Source: Malachius bipustulatus (lineage: Eukaryota; Arthropoda; Insecta; Coleoptera; Melyridae). Taken from it: 64,000 nt of DNA. This document shows positions 47,231 to 59,694 of this stretch, in pieces; position 1 is the first letter of the stretch, and every line of letters starts with the position of its first letter. The notes below the pieces were generated by a model. That model was given only the letters and a program-made list of their open reading frames with translations, ran no database searches and was not told the origin of the DNA. The position numbers and the translations under genes are program-made. The DNA lies in contig OU342634.1 of assembly GCA_910589415.1 (NCBI GenBank), forward strand, positions 23,805,144 through 23,869,143, written 5' to 3'.

Positions 47231-49518
47231 TATTGAAATTGGAGAAAAACTTGTTAACAAAACATTTTACAATAATTACTTTTAAGTAATTATTATTTAA
47301 GTAATAAAGTTTTCTAATAGGTACTTCAACCAAACAGTCTTCGGAGTTTCAAACAAAAAATCGATGTCATCAGGACGGGACCTAATTTTGGTTGAGATAG
47401 CTTACTGAAATACTGATCCGAACTAGAAATTGTAAGGCCATTAATTTTCTCAAAAAAGTCAAAGATTCGAAAATAAGACTTTCCCATGTTATATCGACAA
47501 TGTTATATCCAAAGAAAGAAAGAAAACCTCACGATAAAATTTACGTAATAAAAATGCCTGGTATCATCTTCTTGAATTTCTCAGCTAGCGATGTTCTCAC
47601 CTAACCTGGCCTAACAAATTTAATACAGATTCTAATTTTAACCTCATATTATTTTCTAGGCACTTAATCGCTGCACTGGTCTTCAATATTTTGCAATAAA
47701 GCAATTATGCTATTATAATATCAAAGGTGTTAACAACTATTATGCAATTTTAGGAAAAAGAAAAAACAGGGTGGTCCAAATTGGTCAATTATATTAGATC
47801 AATTTATTTCTTCGACTTATATCGACCAAATTGAAAAATATTTCAGATTTTCTCCTCGATAAGAACATAATCCATTCCGAGATAGTTTGCCGTTTGCCAA
47901 TTATAACCACCGTTACCTGGGGAAGGTGGGATCAAGCATCCACACCTATGCCGTTTTAAGGAATCGCCAGCCGAGCGGTGAGGCCTTTTAAAAAAGACGG
48001 GTCACGCTATCAGTTCCCATCTTTGGGGAAGTGTTATAACTTAAACGGCTGATTGCTGTGATCGGTTTAATTCACCACGTTCGACAATTTGCAGCAGAAA
48101 CAGGGAAATCGATGTTTAAATTAGGATGCAATCAGGCTAAATTGGTTCGATGATTTACTAGTTTTTCGTTTCAGATCTCAATCAGATTTTGTTTATTAAC
48201 ATTTATAGCATCACTTTTTCTTCACATATATATTTGGAAAGAGGACTAATTTCAATTCACTTTCATCTTGATAAATTTTTAAATGGGGCTAATACCAGAA
48301 GACAGGCGACAGTGTAATAACGATGGGTATAATTACGCTGACCAGAACCAAATTTAGTCATAGTCAGCTTAGTACCAATAAAAATAAGACGAAATATACT
48401 TACGCGGTCTTAATCCGCATGATTATTTACGTTATAAATTAAGAAAATATAAATTGCAAGAAGTTTTCAAGAAATTATCATAATAATTAAGGTTTAGATA
48501 AGTTAATTACTCGTATTTCAGCCACGTTTATTAACTCTATATCTTATATTTAACATAGTAGATAGCTGTCATACTGATTTCATTTCTTCTACATAGATAT
48601 AATATTCAATTCATAACATTATTAACTTTAAACTTATAGTCAAACTACATTATTTGTGTACAACTTCTTTCAGCTTGCAGCTCAAGCTAGACAAATCGCA
48701 TATTTTTTTTATTTCTTGAATAGGTACTCTTGAAATCTGCTAAACATAATATACAATATAAATCCCATCATCTTGTGAGAAGCTGACAAAAGACATATTG
48801 TAAAAATAGATTTTTGTACTAATTCTGGAAGTGTGCTCAAAAATTTACTCAAAACACGAAAGTTTGTTATAAATTACTAATTTAATTTTTTTTTTCTTCT
48901 TGGGTTAGAGTACCTTGACATAAAATTATTATGAAGAGTACGGAAGCTAACTTCTTTCTCTTTCCGATCAGTAGCAATCTGAGAGAGAATAGGCAAAAAA
49001 AAAACCTATAACGATAGAGAGGAAAATTATATAAACTGTAACTGATACCACAAATGTGCATTTACCGTTTTATTACTGATCTTCAATGAACAATTAATAG
49101 TTAGATAGACCCGATTCATTTTCATATGTACGCTTACGCATTTGTTTCTTCAGATTAGCAAGTAGGTATAACCAACTTAGACGCGAGAAAGTATCTGCAA
49201 CGTAAAAGAAGACGTCCGAGGAAAATTACACTAACATTCCATGCTCTTATACAATAAAAATATGTCAGTATCCAAGTACTCTAGCTTGGGTAGGCACAAC
49301 TTTAGCGAACAATTTAAAATATTATTCGCAATTCACGAAACTGAGAAAATTGACATTTTGAAAAAAAAAACATTCTATGGCGTCAATATTTTGTATATAA
49401 AAAAGGTACTTTTAGTCAAAAGCTCTAATGCGTGAACTTCTTTCCAGCAAAGCGACAAGTCATAATGAAACAACCAGAAAAAGATGTGAGAATTTGATGA
49501 AAAAAAATTATTATATTA
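47231..49518. other. Non-coding DNA, no recognised gene
   Basis: About 2.3 kb. A GC-richer patch at about 47930-48060 has no recognised function. Nothing else was identified; the 64-codon frame at 49241-49435 has no motif. Confidence 0.4.
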
Positions 49519-50391
49519 TACAGTGTGACCCATTTGTTCTTGAAACATCCTGTAGAATCTTAATTTATGGTGCGATTTAAAAAAAAATTCTTTTAAATCA
49601 TAGAGCTTGATAAACTATATTTTGGGAGCAAAAAGCGTTTCATTCCTACAAAATCCAGGGCCTACTAGATCAGTGTTTACTTGTAAAATCTCAAAAATTC
49701 ATATTAGCGATTTTTTTTAGAAAAAAACTGGGCACGCCACGGGATTCACCAGCCCTCAAAACGGTACTGTACTAAATTTTATTGAAAATGTCAGAGTAAA
49801 AAGGATCTTGTAGTTATTTTAGAAATTCATAATAATACTCCGAATTTTCATAAATTAATTTGAAAAAGGTCAAAAGCTATCATAAGTAAAAATTAAAAAT
49901 AAAAAAAGTAAAAAAAAGTAAAAAAAAAAGTTAAAAAAAAAATAAAAAAAAATAAAAAAATAAATAAAAAATTATAATTAAAAAATTAAAGTACCTACAT
50001 TATCACCAACTAGACGTACAATTTCTATTTTGTCTCTTTTGACCTTTTCGAATAAATTAATGAAAATTCGGAGTTCTATTATGAATTTCTAAAATAACTG
50101 GAAGATCCTTATTACTCTGACATTTACAATAAAATTTAGTACAGTACCGTTTTGAGGGCTGGTGAATCCAGTAGCGTGTACAGTTTTTTTCTAAAAAAAT
50201 CGCTTATATGAATTTTTGAGATTTTACAAGTAAACACTGATCTAGTAGGCCCTGGATTTTGTAGGAATGAGACGCTTTTTGCTCCCAAAATATAGTTTAT
50301 CAAGCTCTATGATTTAAAAAAAAATTCTTTAAAATCGCACCATAAATTAAGATTCTACAGGGTGTTTCAAGAAAAAATGGGTCACACTGTA
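49519..50391. mobile_element. TA-flanked palindromic element (subfamily C)
   Basis: Ends TATACAGTGTGACCCATTTG and GGGTCACACTGTATA, then inner TIR-like motifs (CATCCTGTAGAATCTTAATTTATGG mirrored at about 50340-50365). Arms match through GTAAACACTGATCTAGTAGGCCCTGG and CAGTACCGTTTTGAGGGCTGG. The loop near 49880-49990 is a pure A/T run of AAAAAATAAA type. Its right edge lies four bases from the next element. Confidence 0.9.
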
Positions 50392-50393
50392 TA

Positions 50394-51596
50394 TACAGGG
50401 TGTCCGGAAATTATGAGCAAAAAATTAAGGGGGTGATTCTTCTTGTTGAAATATTGCCAAAAGTATCTATAATTTTTTTTCGAAAACTCAAAAAGAAGAA
50501 AGTTATAAGCCTCCAAAGTTGATTTTTTTAAATCAATATTTTTTTATAACTTTTTTTCTAGTGTACGGATTTTCTTAAAATTTGACACACTTGCCACTGA
50601 TGTTGCTTTACATCCTTGGTCCAAATTAGACTTGAATCCCTCGAAATCAAAAGGCCTTAACTGCCCTTGACCTTCAAAAAAGGCCTATAACTTTTTTAGT
50701 AATATTTTTTTCCGAGTTTTGAAGATGCGCAATTGAAGAACATGAAGAAATATTCGGAAAAGGTCCTCTTTGTCTATTACGATAAAATGACCTGTTTCCG
50801 AGTAAAACTGTTTTAAAAATTTGGTTGCACTAAAATTGATCACCATAAACTATGATCATTCTGCAACAATACCAAAGCATGTTTTGGGAACGGTGGCAGG
50901 GTTGCCTAGGAAACAAGACGTTTGCTTTGGATTTCATTTTGACAGCAATTTATTTTGTTTTTTTTATTAAAATTATTTTATTATTTTATTAAAAAAAAAA
51001 TGATTAAAAATTTTTTTCATTTTCAAAAAAAAATCATTTCCAAGTCTATTTATATACGAATGTCTCTGTTTTGTACATAACTAGGCAATCCTGCAGCTGT
51101 TTCCAAAGCATGCTTTGGTGTTGTTGCAGAATGATCATAGTTTATGGTGATCAATTTTAGTGCAGGAAAAATTTTAAAACAGTTTTACTCGGAAACGGGT
51201 CATTTTATCGTGATAGACAAAGAGGACCTTTTCCGAAAATTTCTGTACGTTCTTCAATTGTGCGTCTTCAAAACTCAGAAAAAAATATTACGAAAAAAGT
51301 TATAGGCCTTTTTTGAAGGTCAAGGGCAGTTAAGGCCTTTTGATTTCGAGGGATTCAAATCTAATTTGGACCAAGGATGTAAAGCAACATCAGTGACAAG
51401 TGTGTCAAATTTTAAGAAAATCCATACACGAGAAAAAAAGTTATAAAAAAATATTGATTTAAAAAAATCAACTTTGGAGGCTTATAACTTTCTTCTTTTT
51501 GAGTTTTCGAAAAAAAATTATAGATACTTTTGGCAATATTTCATCAAGAAGAATCACCCCCTTAATTTTTTGCTCATAATTTCCGGACACCCTGTA
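50394..51596. mobile_element. TA-flanked palindromic element (subfamily B, copy 2)
   Basis: It aligns end to end with 46031-47230 in the same size class (1203 versus 1200 bp), with only scattered differences, mostly homopolymer length. Same termini and same loop. It sits directly against the subfamily C element, with TATATA at the junction. The close identity of the two copies suggests recent spread. Confidence 0.92.
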
Positions 51597-54544
51597 TAAA
51601 AAAAAAACAATTATATTTTTTTGCAATGTTTACAATAATTATTATTATTGTATTAAGGGTTTTAGCACAAAGCTCAACTTAATCTGCGTTCTCCAAAGGA
51701 TTGCTATATGCTGAGAGTGTAAAATTTATTGTGGCATAATCTTCATTCCTAAACAAGCAAGTGCTTATTTTGAATTTTGATGCTCTTAGTGCATCGTTAA
51801 GCAATAACTTGTGGTTAAAATGATTGCTAAATTAATCATAATTTCATGGTTGGTTAAGTTAACATAACCCGAATTAAAGGTTGTAAATTGAGAGCGTTGA
51901 GAGCGTTTTCGATACAATTTTTCATTCATTCTTGTTGGTTGTCTTCTTTTTGGCGTCTCTCCCTAAAAAATAAATTCAGATCGGTGCCGGCGGCACTGCC
52001 AGCTGGTTGGTTGACAGTTGACAGTTTGTCCCCTTTGCGTGCGTGATACCGCCTATTTTAGTTATATTCAACCGCGTTTGTATACTAAAACTTTTTTTTT
52101 AATTTTACAGTAATTGGCAAAAAAAAAAAAAAATAATTATTGGAAAATAATAATATCTATTTAAAAATCAATTCGACTTTACTATGACTTTCTGCATTCC
52201 TGCGTGTTTTTGAGTCAACTCAAAAGCTACTTCAAACTTTTGTGTGATCGGCCCTAACTTCGGTGAGGCTGATAACTTTAAAATCATGACAATTCTAAAG
52301 TTATCAGGTTAAGTTACAATGAAAAGGAAGAATTTAATTCGCTTTTTGATTTTAATTTTTGATTTTTTCCAATATCATAATTATTATTACAAGGCATACT
52401 GTAACAAAATAAAATAATGTAGAGGAAACATAAGATAATAATAAATAGTATAAATAAATGATATAAATAAATAATGTATTAAAAATAGTGTAAATAAGAA
52501 TATGAAAAATAAGAAATAAATAAAATAATATCAAGGAGCAACGAAAGTGAAATTTAATGAGAAGATGAGAGGATATACCTACCTCTCTATTATTTATTTG
52601 TAAATATGCATTAATATTGAATAATTGAAGAAATCTGCTCTATGAAATGCAACACAGTCAGACCCAAAGCACGCAAGATATTTAGAATAGAAATTTAAAA
52701 TTAATTATCCGCTATTGCCTGTAGTGAAATAAAAATGACTTGAGTAGGTACCTATATTATACTTATAGTTACCTAAAATCTAACAGAAGTGGAATAAAAA
52801 AAATCACCCATAAATGAAATCAGTTGTGATATTTTAGCGTTTCGATTCCAAATTTGGGAGTGCATTGCTGTTTACCAAATTTAGAGACGAGAGTCGTGCC
52901 ATAACTTTAAAGCAGTAGCAATTTATTCGCTTGGATCCTGTCTGATGATTACAAACGACATAATTGCAATTGCTTGTCAATTCATGAAGGCGATATTTAT
53001 GGGGATGCAATTACTTCGTATTATGTCGATAGTTCCTACTCGGCTTTAAATTAAATATTCATTCCAATATCTTTATCCGTCGCTTCTACCTACACATTAA
53101 AATTAAATGTCCTGAAATTCCGTATACCGGCTAAAAGAACTTCGAAAGTTGTTACTTCAAGTAAACATATTATCCATATGTGAAAAATATATTAAACAGA
53201 TTATACACTTTCATATTTTAGTTATACAAATTGTATGTTCATGAGATATTTAGTATCTTTTTATAAACTACATATAAGATGAAATAAGACTTGGGAGTAA
53301 TTTTATTTAACTTATAAAACTGAGTTCAAACAAAACTGTGTTATTCTAGAAATTATTGGAGTAAACTGAAAATCAATGATTTTGTGAATTTATTTCAATT
53401 ATCATTATAACGTTACGTCCGTGGTTACATCCCTGGGCGATAAATTAAACACTAATAGTTTATAAATAATGTTACCTATAAATTGGTTATTTTTTTATTG
53501 AAAGTGAAAGTATTAAGGTCATTAGAAAAAATCGAATTTTTATATTTTCAGCGGGTAGTTTTTCTCGCCTTTCCTGAATTCAATCGATCTGCCACTTTAT
53601 CGGACGTTATTGTTCTCAGAAAAGTATAATATGTAATACGAAAACTCTTGAATATGTTTCTCAATTATTATTTCTCACTACATGGTAAAGTATATGTTCT
53701 TGTAGCGTCGGAACGCTTTCTAGTGGTCTAAACATTATTGGCTGGATATAATTATGTCTATTACTAAAATTGATTTCAGTTAAAATATATCAATTAAAAA
53801 ATATTTTTTTACACATCAAGTAATTTTTTTCGATGTCTAATCAGGTGAGTTTTTTTTTATATATTATCTGACGTATGTTATTGTACCTACACATAATAGG
53901 ATCCGTAATCCTAAACATCAAAATCAAACTCAATATAAATTCCTAATCGACTTGTCCTAGTGTTTAGATCATGACGAAACCTTGAAAAGATAATTTTGTA
54001 TAGAAGTTGTTTTCAAAATATGCAAATGTATTATCGTTGATCATTAAATATACAGGATCTCTCTTAATTGAACATTTATATAACTCATAAACTGTAAGGT
54101 CTGCTGTCAAATGAGTGAATGTGAAACAATAATTTGAGTTTTTTAAGCAAAATTTCATAAAATTCACGCGTTCATAGCTATGGCAAAAAATCCGTCGTAT
54201 TCAAAGAAGCTGATTAGAGCTTTATACGGTAATGCGTAAAAGATGTTATATTTGAGTATTAGCGAGTAAGATTGACATTTTTATAAATCCAGAACATATT
54301 AAGTTATAAATAAAATATTAAGTAAAGGAAGAATTAAGTTTCCTAATTTTTTCTCCAATATTCTGAAAATAATTTCAAACAATATTATTGTTTTAATACC
54401 TATTACATATTTAAATTATTCAAATTTCTGACAGCCAATAAAACAATAGGCTAATTATTATCGCCTACTTCGACATATTAAAGCCACATCCTCATCTAAT
54501 GACCTTACACGAATGAACAGAGGAAATATCCAAGTACTCAACCC
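51597..54544. other. Non-coding DNA, no recognised gene
   Basis: About 2.9 kb. GC-richer patch at about 51985-52060 (GGTGCCGGCGGCACTGCC, partly palindromic). A low-complexity stretch of TAAATAA-type repeats lies at about 52430-52530. GTAGGTACCTATA occurs at about 52745. No coding evidence. Confidence 0.4.
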
Positions 54545-55500
54545 AGAATAACGCAAGCTAACTTAAAACATGAACACAAACGAACCGTAAAATCCTGATG
54601 ATAAACATGAACGAACATATAAGAATATGCTCTCTACGACGTTAAGCGTGAACGCTAACAATACGAACACTAGCAAAATTCATCAGCAACAATCGGCAGT
54701 TGTCGATACTTCAAAGGGAATTATTCGATCATGTTCATCGTATCATGTTTATCAGACGGTTTCTTGTCGTTTGTGTTTAGTATAAGCTTCGCTTGTGTTT
54801 GAAGCCGTGTACTCGTCTCACACCCTCGACTGAACGGATTGAACACGCGAGAAGTCAAACGAAGGCAAGCCAAAATTGCAAACACAAACGAACAGGAACA
54901 GCCTGGTAAAAATGAGCGAGCAAACAAGAATAAACTCTTTAGGATGCTATAACAAACATAAACACAAGCAAACATGTTGTTCATGAACAACAATCGCCAG
55001 TTGTCGATACTTCAAAGGAAATTATTTATTCGATCATATTTATTCGTGTCATGTCCATCATACTATTCCTGGTCGTTTATGTTTATTAAGCTTTGCTTCT
55101 GTTTGAAATTGCGAACTCGTAATCCACGCACTACTGAACGCATTGAACACGCAAGAAGGCTAACGAAGGTAAAGAAAAAAAAAAGACAAACCTAAGCGAG
55201 CAAACAAGAATAAACTCTCTAGGACGCTATAACCAACAAGGACACAAGCAAACATCTTGAGAAACAAGGATAAAAACGGTCAGTTGCCGATGCCTACTTC
55301 AAAAAGAATTATTCGATCAAATAATTATGTTCATTGGTGTCATTATTATCAAGACTATTCCCGGTCGTTTGTGTTTATTAAGCTTTGCTTCTTTTCGAAG
55401 CCGCGTACTCGTCAAACGAACACGTTAGAATAAACAGACTGAACACGCAAATATTCAAACGAAAGCAAGAGAAAACACAAACTAACAGTTTACTAGAAAA
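54545..55500. repeat. Three tandem repeats of about 290 bp
   Basis: The landmark CAGTTG(T/C)CGAT lies at 54697, 54998 and 55281 (spacing 301 and 283 bp). Each unit then has ACTTCAAA.G.AATTATTCGATCA, GGTCGTTTGTGTTTA, AAGCTTTGCTT, GTACTCGT, TGAACACGCAAGAA, AAACGAAGGCAAG and AACACAAAC in the same order. The units have diverged noticeably. Open frames here shift between units and are not conserved, so this is a non-coding minisatellite or satellite relic. Sequence at 55595-55720 has related GTTCGTTCG words in the opposite sense. Confidence 0.85.
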
Positions 55501-58500
55501 TATTAATAAACATTTTTACACGAATATGTAGATTAGCGAATAATTTGCTTTGAAGTACTCGAGAGATGACTGGTCGTTGCGAGTGAAGCTTGTTAGTGTT
55601 CGTTCGTATTTATTACCGCGTACTCACTTATTCCTTAATGTTCGCTACAAAGGGCTTATTTACTGTATGTTCGCGTGTGTCTATGCTCGTTGCATGTTCC
55701 ATCTTTTCTTTCGTGCGCGTTTGTAGCGCACACGAATTTGGACCCGAAATATTTAAAACAATTTATTTAAAACGTTCATAGTTACCCCTAAAAAATTATC
55801 TTAAGTCATTTGTTCTAATTTCTTATTTAGAAGCGTTAATATTAATTACAGCAATATAATTTGATCCATTTTAATTCGAATGAATAAAGCAAATCGTATA
55901 TACATTATTTTTTAATTAGATGGATTCCACCAAGTCAAAATTCTAGGGGAACGATTGGCAACAAGACTGATTAGGTTGGTTATGGTGATAGTTGTTACTA
56001 AAATAGTCACTGGAATAGTTACTAAATTAATTTAGGTTATGTCGATTAGTTGAAATGTCATTTTATTTCAAAATTTAAAATTCGAAAAGCTGTAAACGCA
56101 ATTTTTAGAGGTAAATTGGAAAATTTTAGAGACTTGTAAGTGTAAGTACCTACCTATTTACTCTTATAAATCTTATGTATTTATATTTAATACATATAGG
56201 AATAGATTAGACCGATTCCTTCTTAGTTTTATGTAAAAATGTTGAAAATAGAAGATCCATTATTGACAAATAGAGGTAGGTACTTACATTATTTACCTAA
56301 TCATTTTTTAAGAATTTCTCAAGGAATATTTCAAGGAATCTAATTAAACTGTATTTTTGCTGAATCTGGAGAAATATCTTTCAATCGCTAATGTTTATAG
56401 CATTTGATGATTCATTCTTTTCTTTCTTTTGAAATTAATTTACCTGCCTGAGCATTTTAATAATTTTGAATTTTATTATTTGGTTTGTCAATTTGACAAC
56501 TTCAACTTTTCAAGTTTCTTAGCGTTTCGCTGTGACTAGAGTACCGACTGAGAACCCAGACCTAGTTTTCGCAAAACCGTCATTGGATATAGTCAATCCA
56601 AGCAACAGTTAAATGTATCCTCAAAAAACGAATAACTACTAAAAAAGGACTATTTTCGAAGAAAATAAAGTAACTTTAAGTTTTTAACTTGCGTTTTATA
56701 ATAGTGCAACCTACAACAAGGGAAAAAGTTTTGCAGGTGACGTCATAGCCTATACACGAATCGGGGAATGTTGCCGTTACTTTAGTCACAACGTAAATTT
56801 TTTGCCAAGGTCAAGAAAGCAGGCTACCATCTGACAATATGAAAATTACTGTTTAAAGATTGCACAGGGTACCAACTTGACAGCTGTTTGACAAGTCCAT
56901 CTAAATAAAAAATAGACTATAGATTTGGCTGTGATTTTATAAACTTTGTAAGGTTAGGATGCCTCCTACTTAGCTGACAGCAGTCAATACCAATATCAAT
57001 AAAAGTGATATTGGAAATTTATCAGCAAAAATGACCAAAAATTACATGCTTTGACAGAAAGAAACATTGAAAAGATAAATTTGATGCAAAGGAATAATTT
57101 TATGCAAGTTTGGAAATTTTTGAAATTTCAGTTAAACTAATCTTTGAAGAAAAGTTTTTATACTAGTGACTTCAAAATTTGTAGTTTTATGGGTGAAAAA
57201 TTTAATTACGAAGAACTTTTCCCTGTAATATTTAACAAAATATATTCTGTAATTTTATGCAAAAAATGTCAAATACCACAGTTATAAAAAAAAGTCACGT
57301 GACACTTAATTCACTTTTTTTACTCATCTGCACAAAATTTTTATAAACTTAACTATTCACAATCAATTCACTGCATATCCATTTCATGAACATTCATGTA
57401 GTTGATTGTTTGTATAAAATAGATCGATGTGGATCGATTTTTGAACTGATTTGATCATTTTAACTTATTTACGACAATGCCGCAATCTCATAATAATAAT
57501 TATCAACTTGCAGCCAATTCTATAGTTATTGCAAGACTGCCGTCTGCCTAAGTTGACTAGGAGCAGATGAAAGAGAGTACCTACTTTCGCTGTTTCCACC
57601 ACTTCTTGATAGTTTGCAAATTAATAGATCTAGCTAGGAACGTGCTGAAAATTACATTAACCCACATTTCGTGATCATGAATGAGGAAGTTAAAAGCTGC
57701 GTCGATTATGTTAATATTAAATCGTTTATACCCTCCGAAAGGCATTCCTAGGATTAAAAGTCATTATAAGAGCTCAACAGCCAGCAAAAGAGATTAGATT
57801 TTGTCAACCACCGTTAAAGCTGACAAAGTTAGCGCTGAGTCTTTCGGCTAAAAAACGGGTCCGATCAATTAATTACTAAATGTTATTAGACACATCGAAA
57901 CCGTTCGGACGAGCTCATTATAATTTAATGTCAATAATTGGACGAAAAAAATGAGGAATAAAATTTTCAGCGATGAAACCGGAAATTCCAGAGTCGGTCT
58001 TCTTAATACAGCACGCGTATGCCGACATCTGCCTGTATTTCTGAATATTAGGTCGGCAGGTGTGCCAATCGCGATTATATTATTAAATGTAAAGAAATAA
58101 AGCGTATTACATAAGCTTTTAATTGTAAAATATTCCTTTTTAATCGTTTGCCAGGATTTTTTTTTACATCGTGTTGTATTGAGAACGCACTAATAATTTT
58201 GTTGTGAGCATTTCTACGCCCAGTTTAATTACTTTGTTACGAATTTAGTTTTAGACGAAAGACGCCATTGGCTAATTTTTTTACTATAACACCTAGCGCA
58301 AAAACATGGCGAATCTGATGTTGAATAAAATTATAATTAATATTGAAATAGTATTCATATATAGTAATTTGCCTATAGTTACATCCCGCCAAATATCTTG
58401 AGTCGTATTGTACTGGCCAGGTAAGTCTTAGGATTTTCAAAAATTACTTAAAAATTTTGGATGTTAAGTTTTAGATTTTTTAGCTTACCCGATTTGATGC

Positions 58501-58689
58501 TTATGAGATAATAATAAGGAGAGTTGAAGCTAGCGTAGGTATATGGTTACATTGATGACCTGCTTTTGGAATATGAAAATCTAAAATCAGTCAAAGATTC
58601 CGACATTTTATTGATGATGAAAATTTATTGAGATTTTTCTCGATGTTTCAATAATTCAAGAAAGTTTCCTGACGATTTGGATACTATAC
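55501..58689. other. Non-coding DNA, no recognised gene
   Basis: About 3.2 kb without a supportable gene or repeat pair. Frames at 55590-55781 and 58237-58440 have no motif. Confidence 0.4.
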
Positions 58690-58928
58690 TCGTATCCAAA
58701 AAAGGTAAGGGTATGGAGGGGTTGTGCCACCATGCTCCGCAGACAACTGAACCCTCAAGGCACTTTTCGCCAATCCGACTGACCCAATGTATCGCATATT
58801 ATATTTTTCATAAACGTTCGAAAATGGCTGGCTAATAATAATTATTCGGCGAGCCGAACCAGGATCGCACCCATGATCTTGGACTCCGTCGCCAGAGGTT
58901 TTACCGCTGCACCATGGAGCCCCGCATA
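58690..58928 (-). mobile_element. tRNA-derived SINE
   Basis: On the minus strand the 5' end resembles a tRNA: GGGGCTCCATGGTGCAGCGGTAAAACC contains an A box TGGTGCAGCGG (58914-58904), and GGTGCGATCC (58871-58862) fits a B box, about 32 nt later. These are the internal RNA polymerase III promoter elements. After the tRNA-like head comes an AATAATTATTATT linker and a ~150-bp unrelated body ending CCTTTTTTGG near 58690. A target duplication was not found, and the short frame overlapping it is a by-product. No second copy is in this window, so the body cannot be confirmed as a repeat from this sequence alone. Confidence 0.65.
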
Positions 58929-59211
58929 GTACCTTCCTGCGGACTATATCCAAGTAAACTTTAGGTATTAGGAGATTCATTTCCTGGAAGTCGAAATTTA
59001 GGTAAAACGGGGATCTTCTTTTTCTCCTTCATTTTCTTTTATGGAAGGAGCACCCTTCTGCCATGTACATATATAGCCAAATTTGAAGTAGTGTTCAATG
59101 ATTAGGTGACCTGTTGGCACCTAATTATCTAAGAGGGATTACATCAGAACGCAAGAAATAATGATTCTCTCTTTAGGGAAATTGCAGAGCATGCAATGAA
59201 AAGTTACATAT
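58929..59211. other. Spacer between SINE and LTR
   Basis: Nothing recognised. Confidence 0.4.
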
Positions 59212-59694
59212 TATAACGACACCGCTCTGGAGAAATTCTAGCAGTTACTTCTTTAACATTCTAGTCCACCATTTTCTTTGTTTACCTACTGGATTAGTCA
59301 ATGACACGTTCGCGACAGTTCGACGCAGGTCTGGAATGACGTGTTGACGGCCGATGGGATTTCTGCGATCTACGAGAGTCGAGAATGACTACTAGAACGT
59401 GACTACTGATGCGTCGGGGGACTATATAAGGACAGTTGCGTGAAACAGTTTAGTTTGGACATAGAGTGAAGTGAAGACAGAGCAGTAACTAGTGGAAGCT
59501 GAACAGAGCAGTAGTGAAGTGAAGTGTGAAGTAAGGGAGCCAGTAGTGACAGTTAGTACAAGTAGTAGTGTAGTCAGCTGTTTGTGTTTTGATTATTTAG
59601 AATAAATATTAGAGGTTATAAGTACTTGTGGGGTTAAACAATAAAGGAATTTACAGACTTTGGTGGTGATTTATTTATTGTGAGACCCGTAACA
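59212..59694 (+). mobile_element. Solo LTR (copy 2 of the 6182-6788 family)
   Basis: Same ends (TATAACGACACCGCTCTGG...GTGAGACCCGTAACA), TATA box and AATAAA as copy 1. It is 483 bp against 607, the difference lying mainly between the start and the TATA box. The final ~110 bp is almost identical in both copies. Flanks ATAT (59208-59211) and AAAT (59695-59698) differ at one base, so the target duplication is decayed or absent. No internal retroviral-type genes adjoin it. Confidence 0.78.
59423..59430 (+). promoter_or_regulatory. TATA box of LTR copy 2
   Basis: TATATAAG in the conserved context GGGGGACTATATAAGGACAG, shared with copy 1 at 6497-6504. Confidence 0.6.

Noticed and set aside
54721..55195. 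Overlapping frames suggesting small proteins
   Set aside because: They shift frame between tandem units and lie on opposite strands; the DNA repeat explains them.
58684..58980. 98-codon minus-strand frame
   Set aside because: It reads through the tRNA-like head and body of the SINE; the pol III signals explain the sequence better than a protein.
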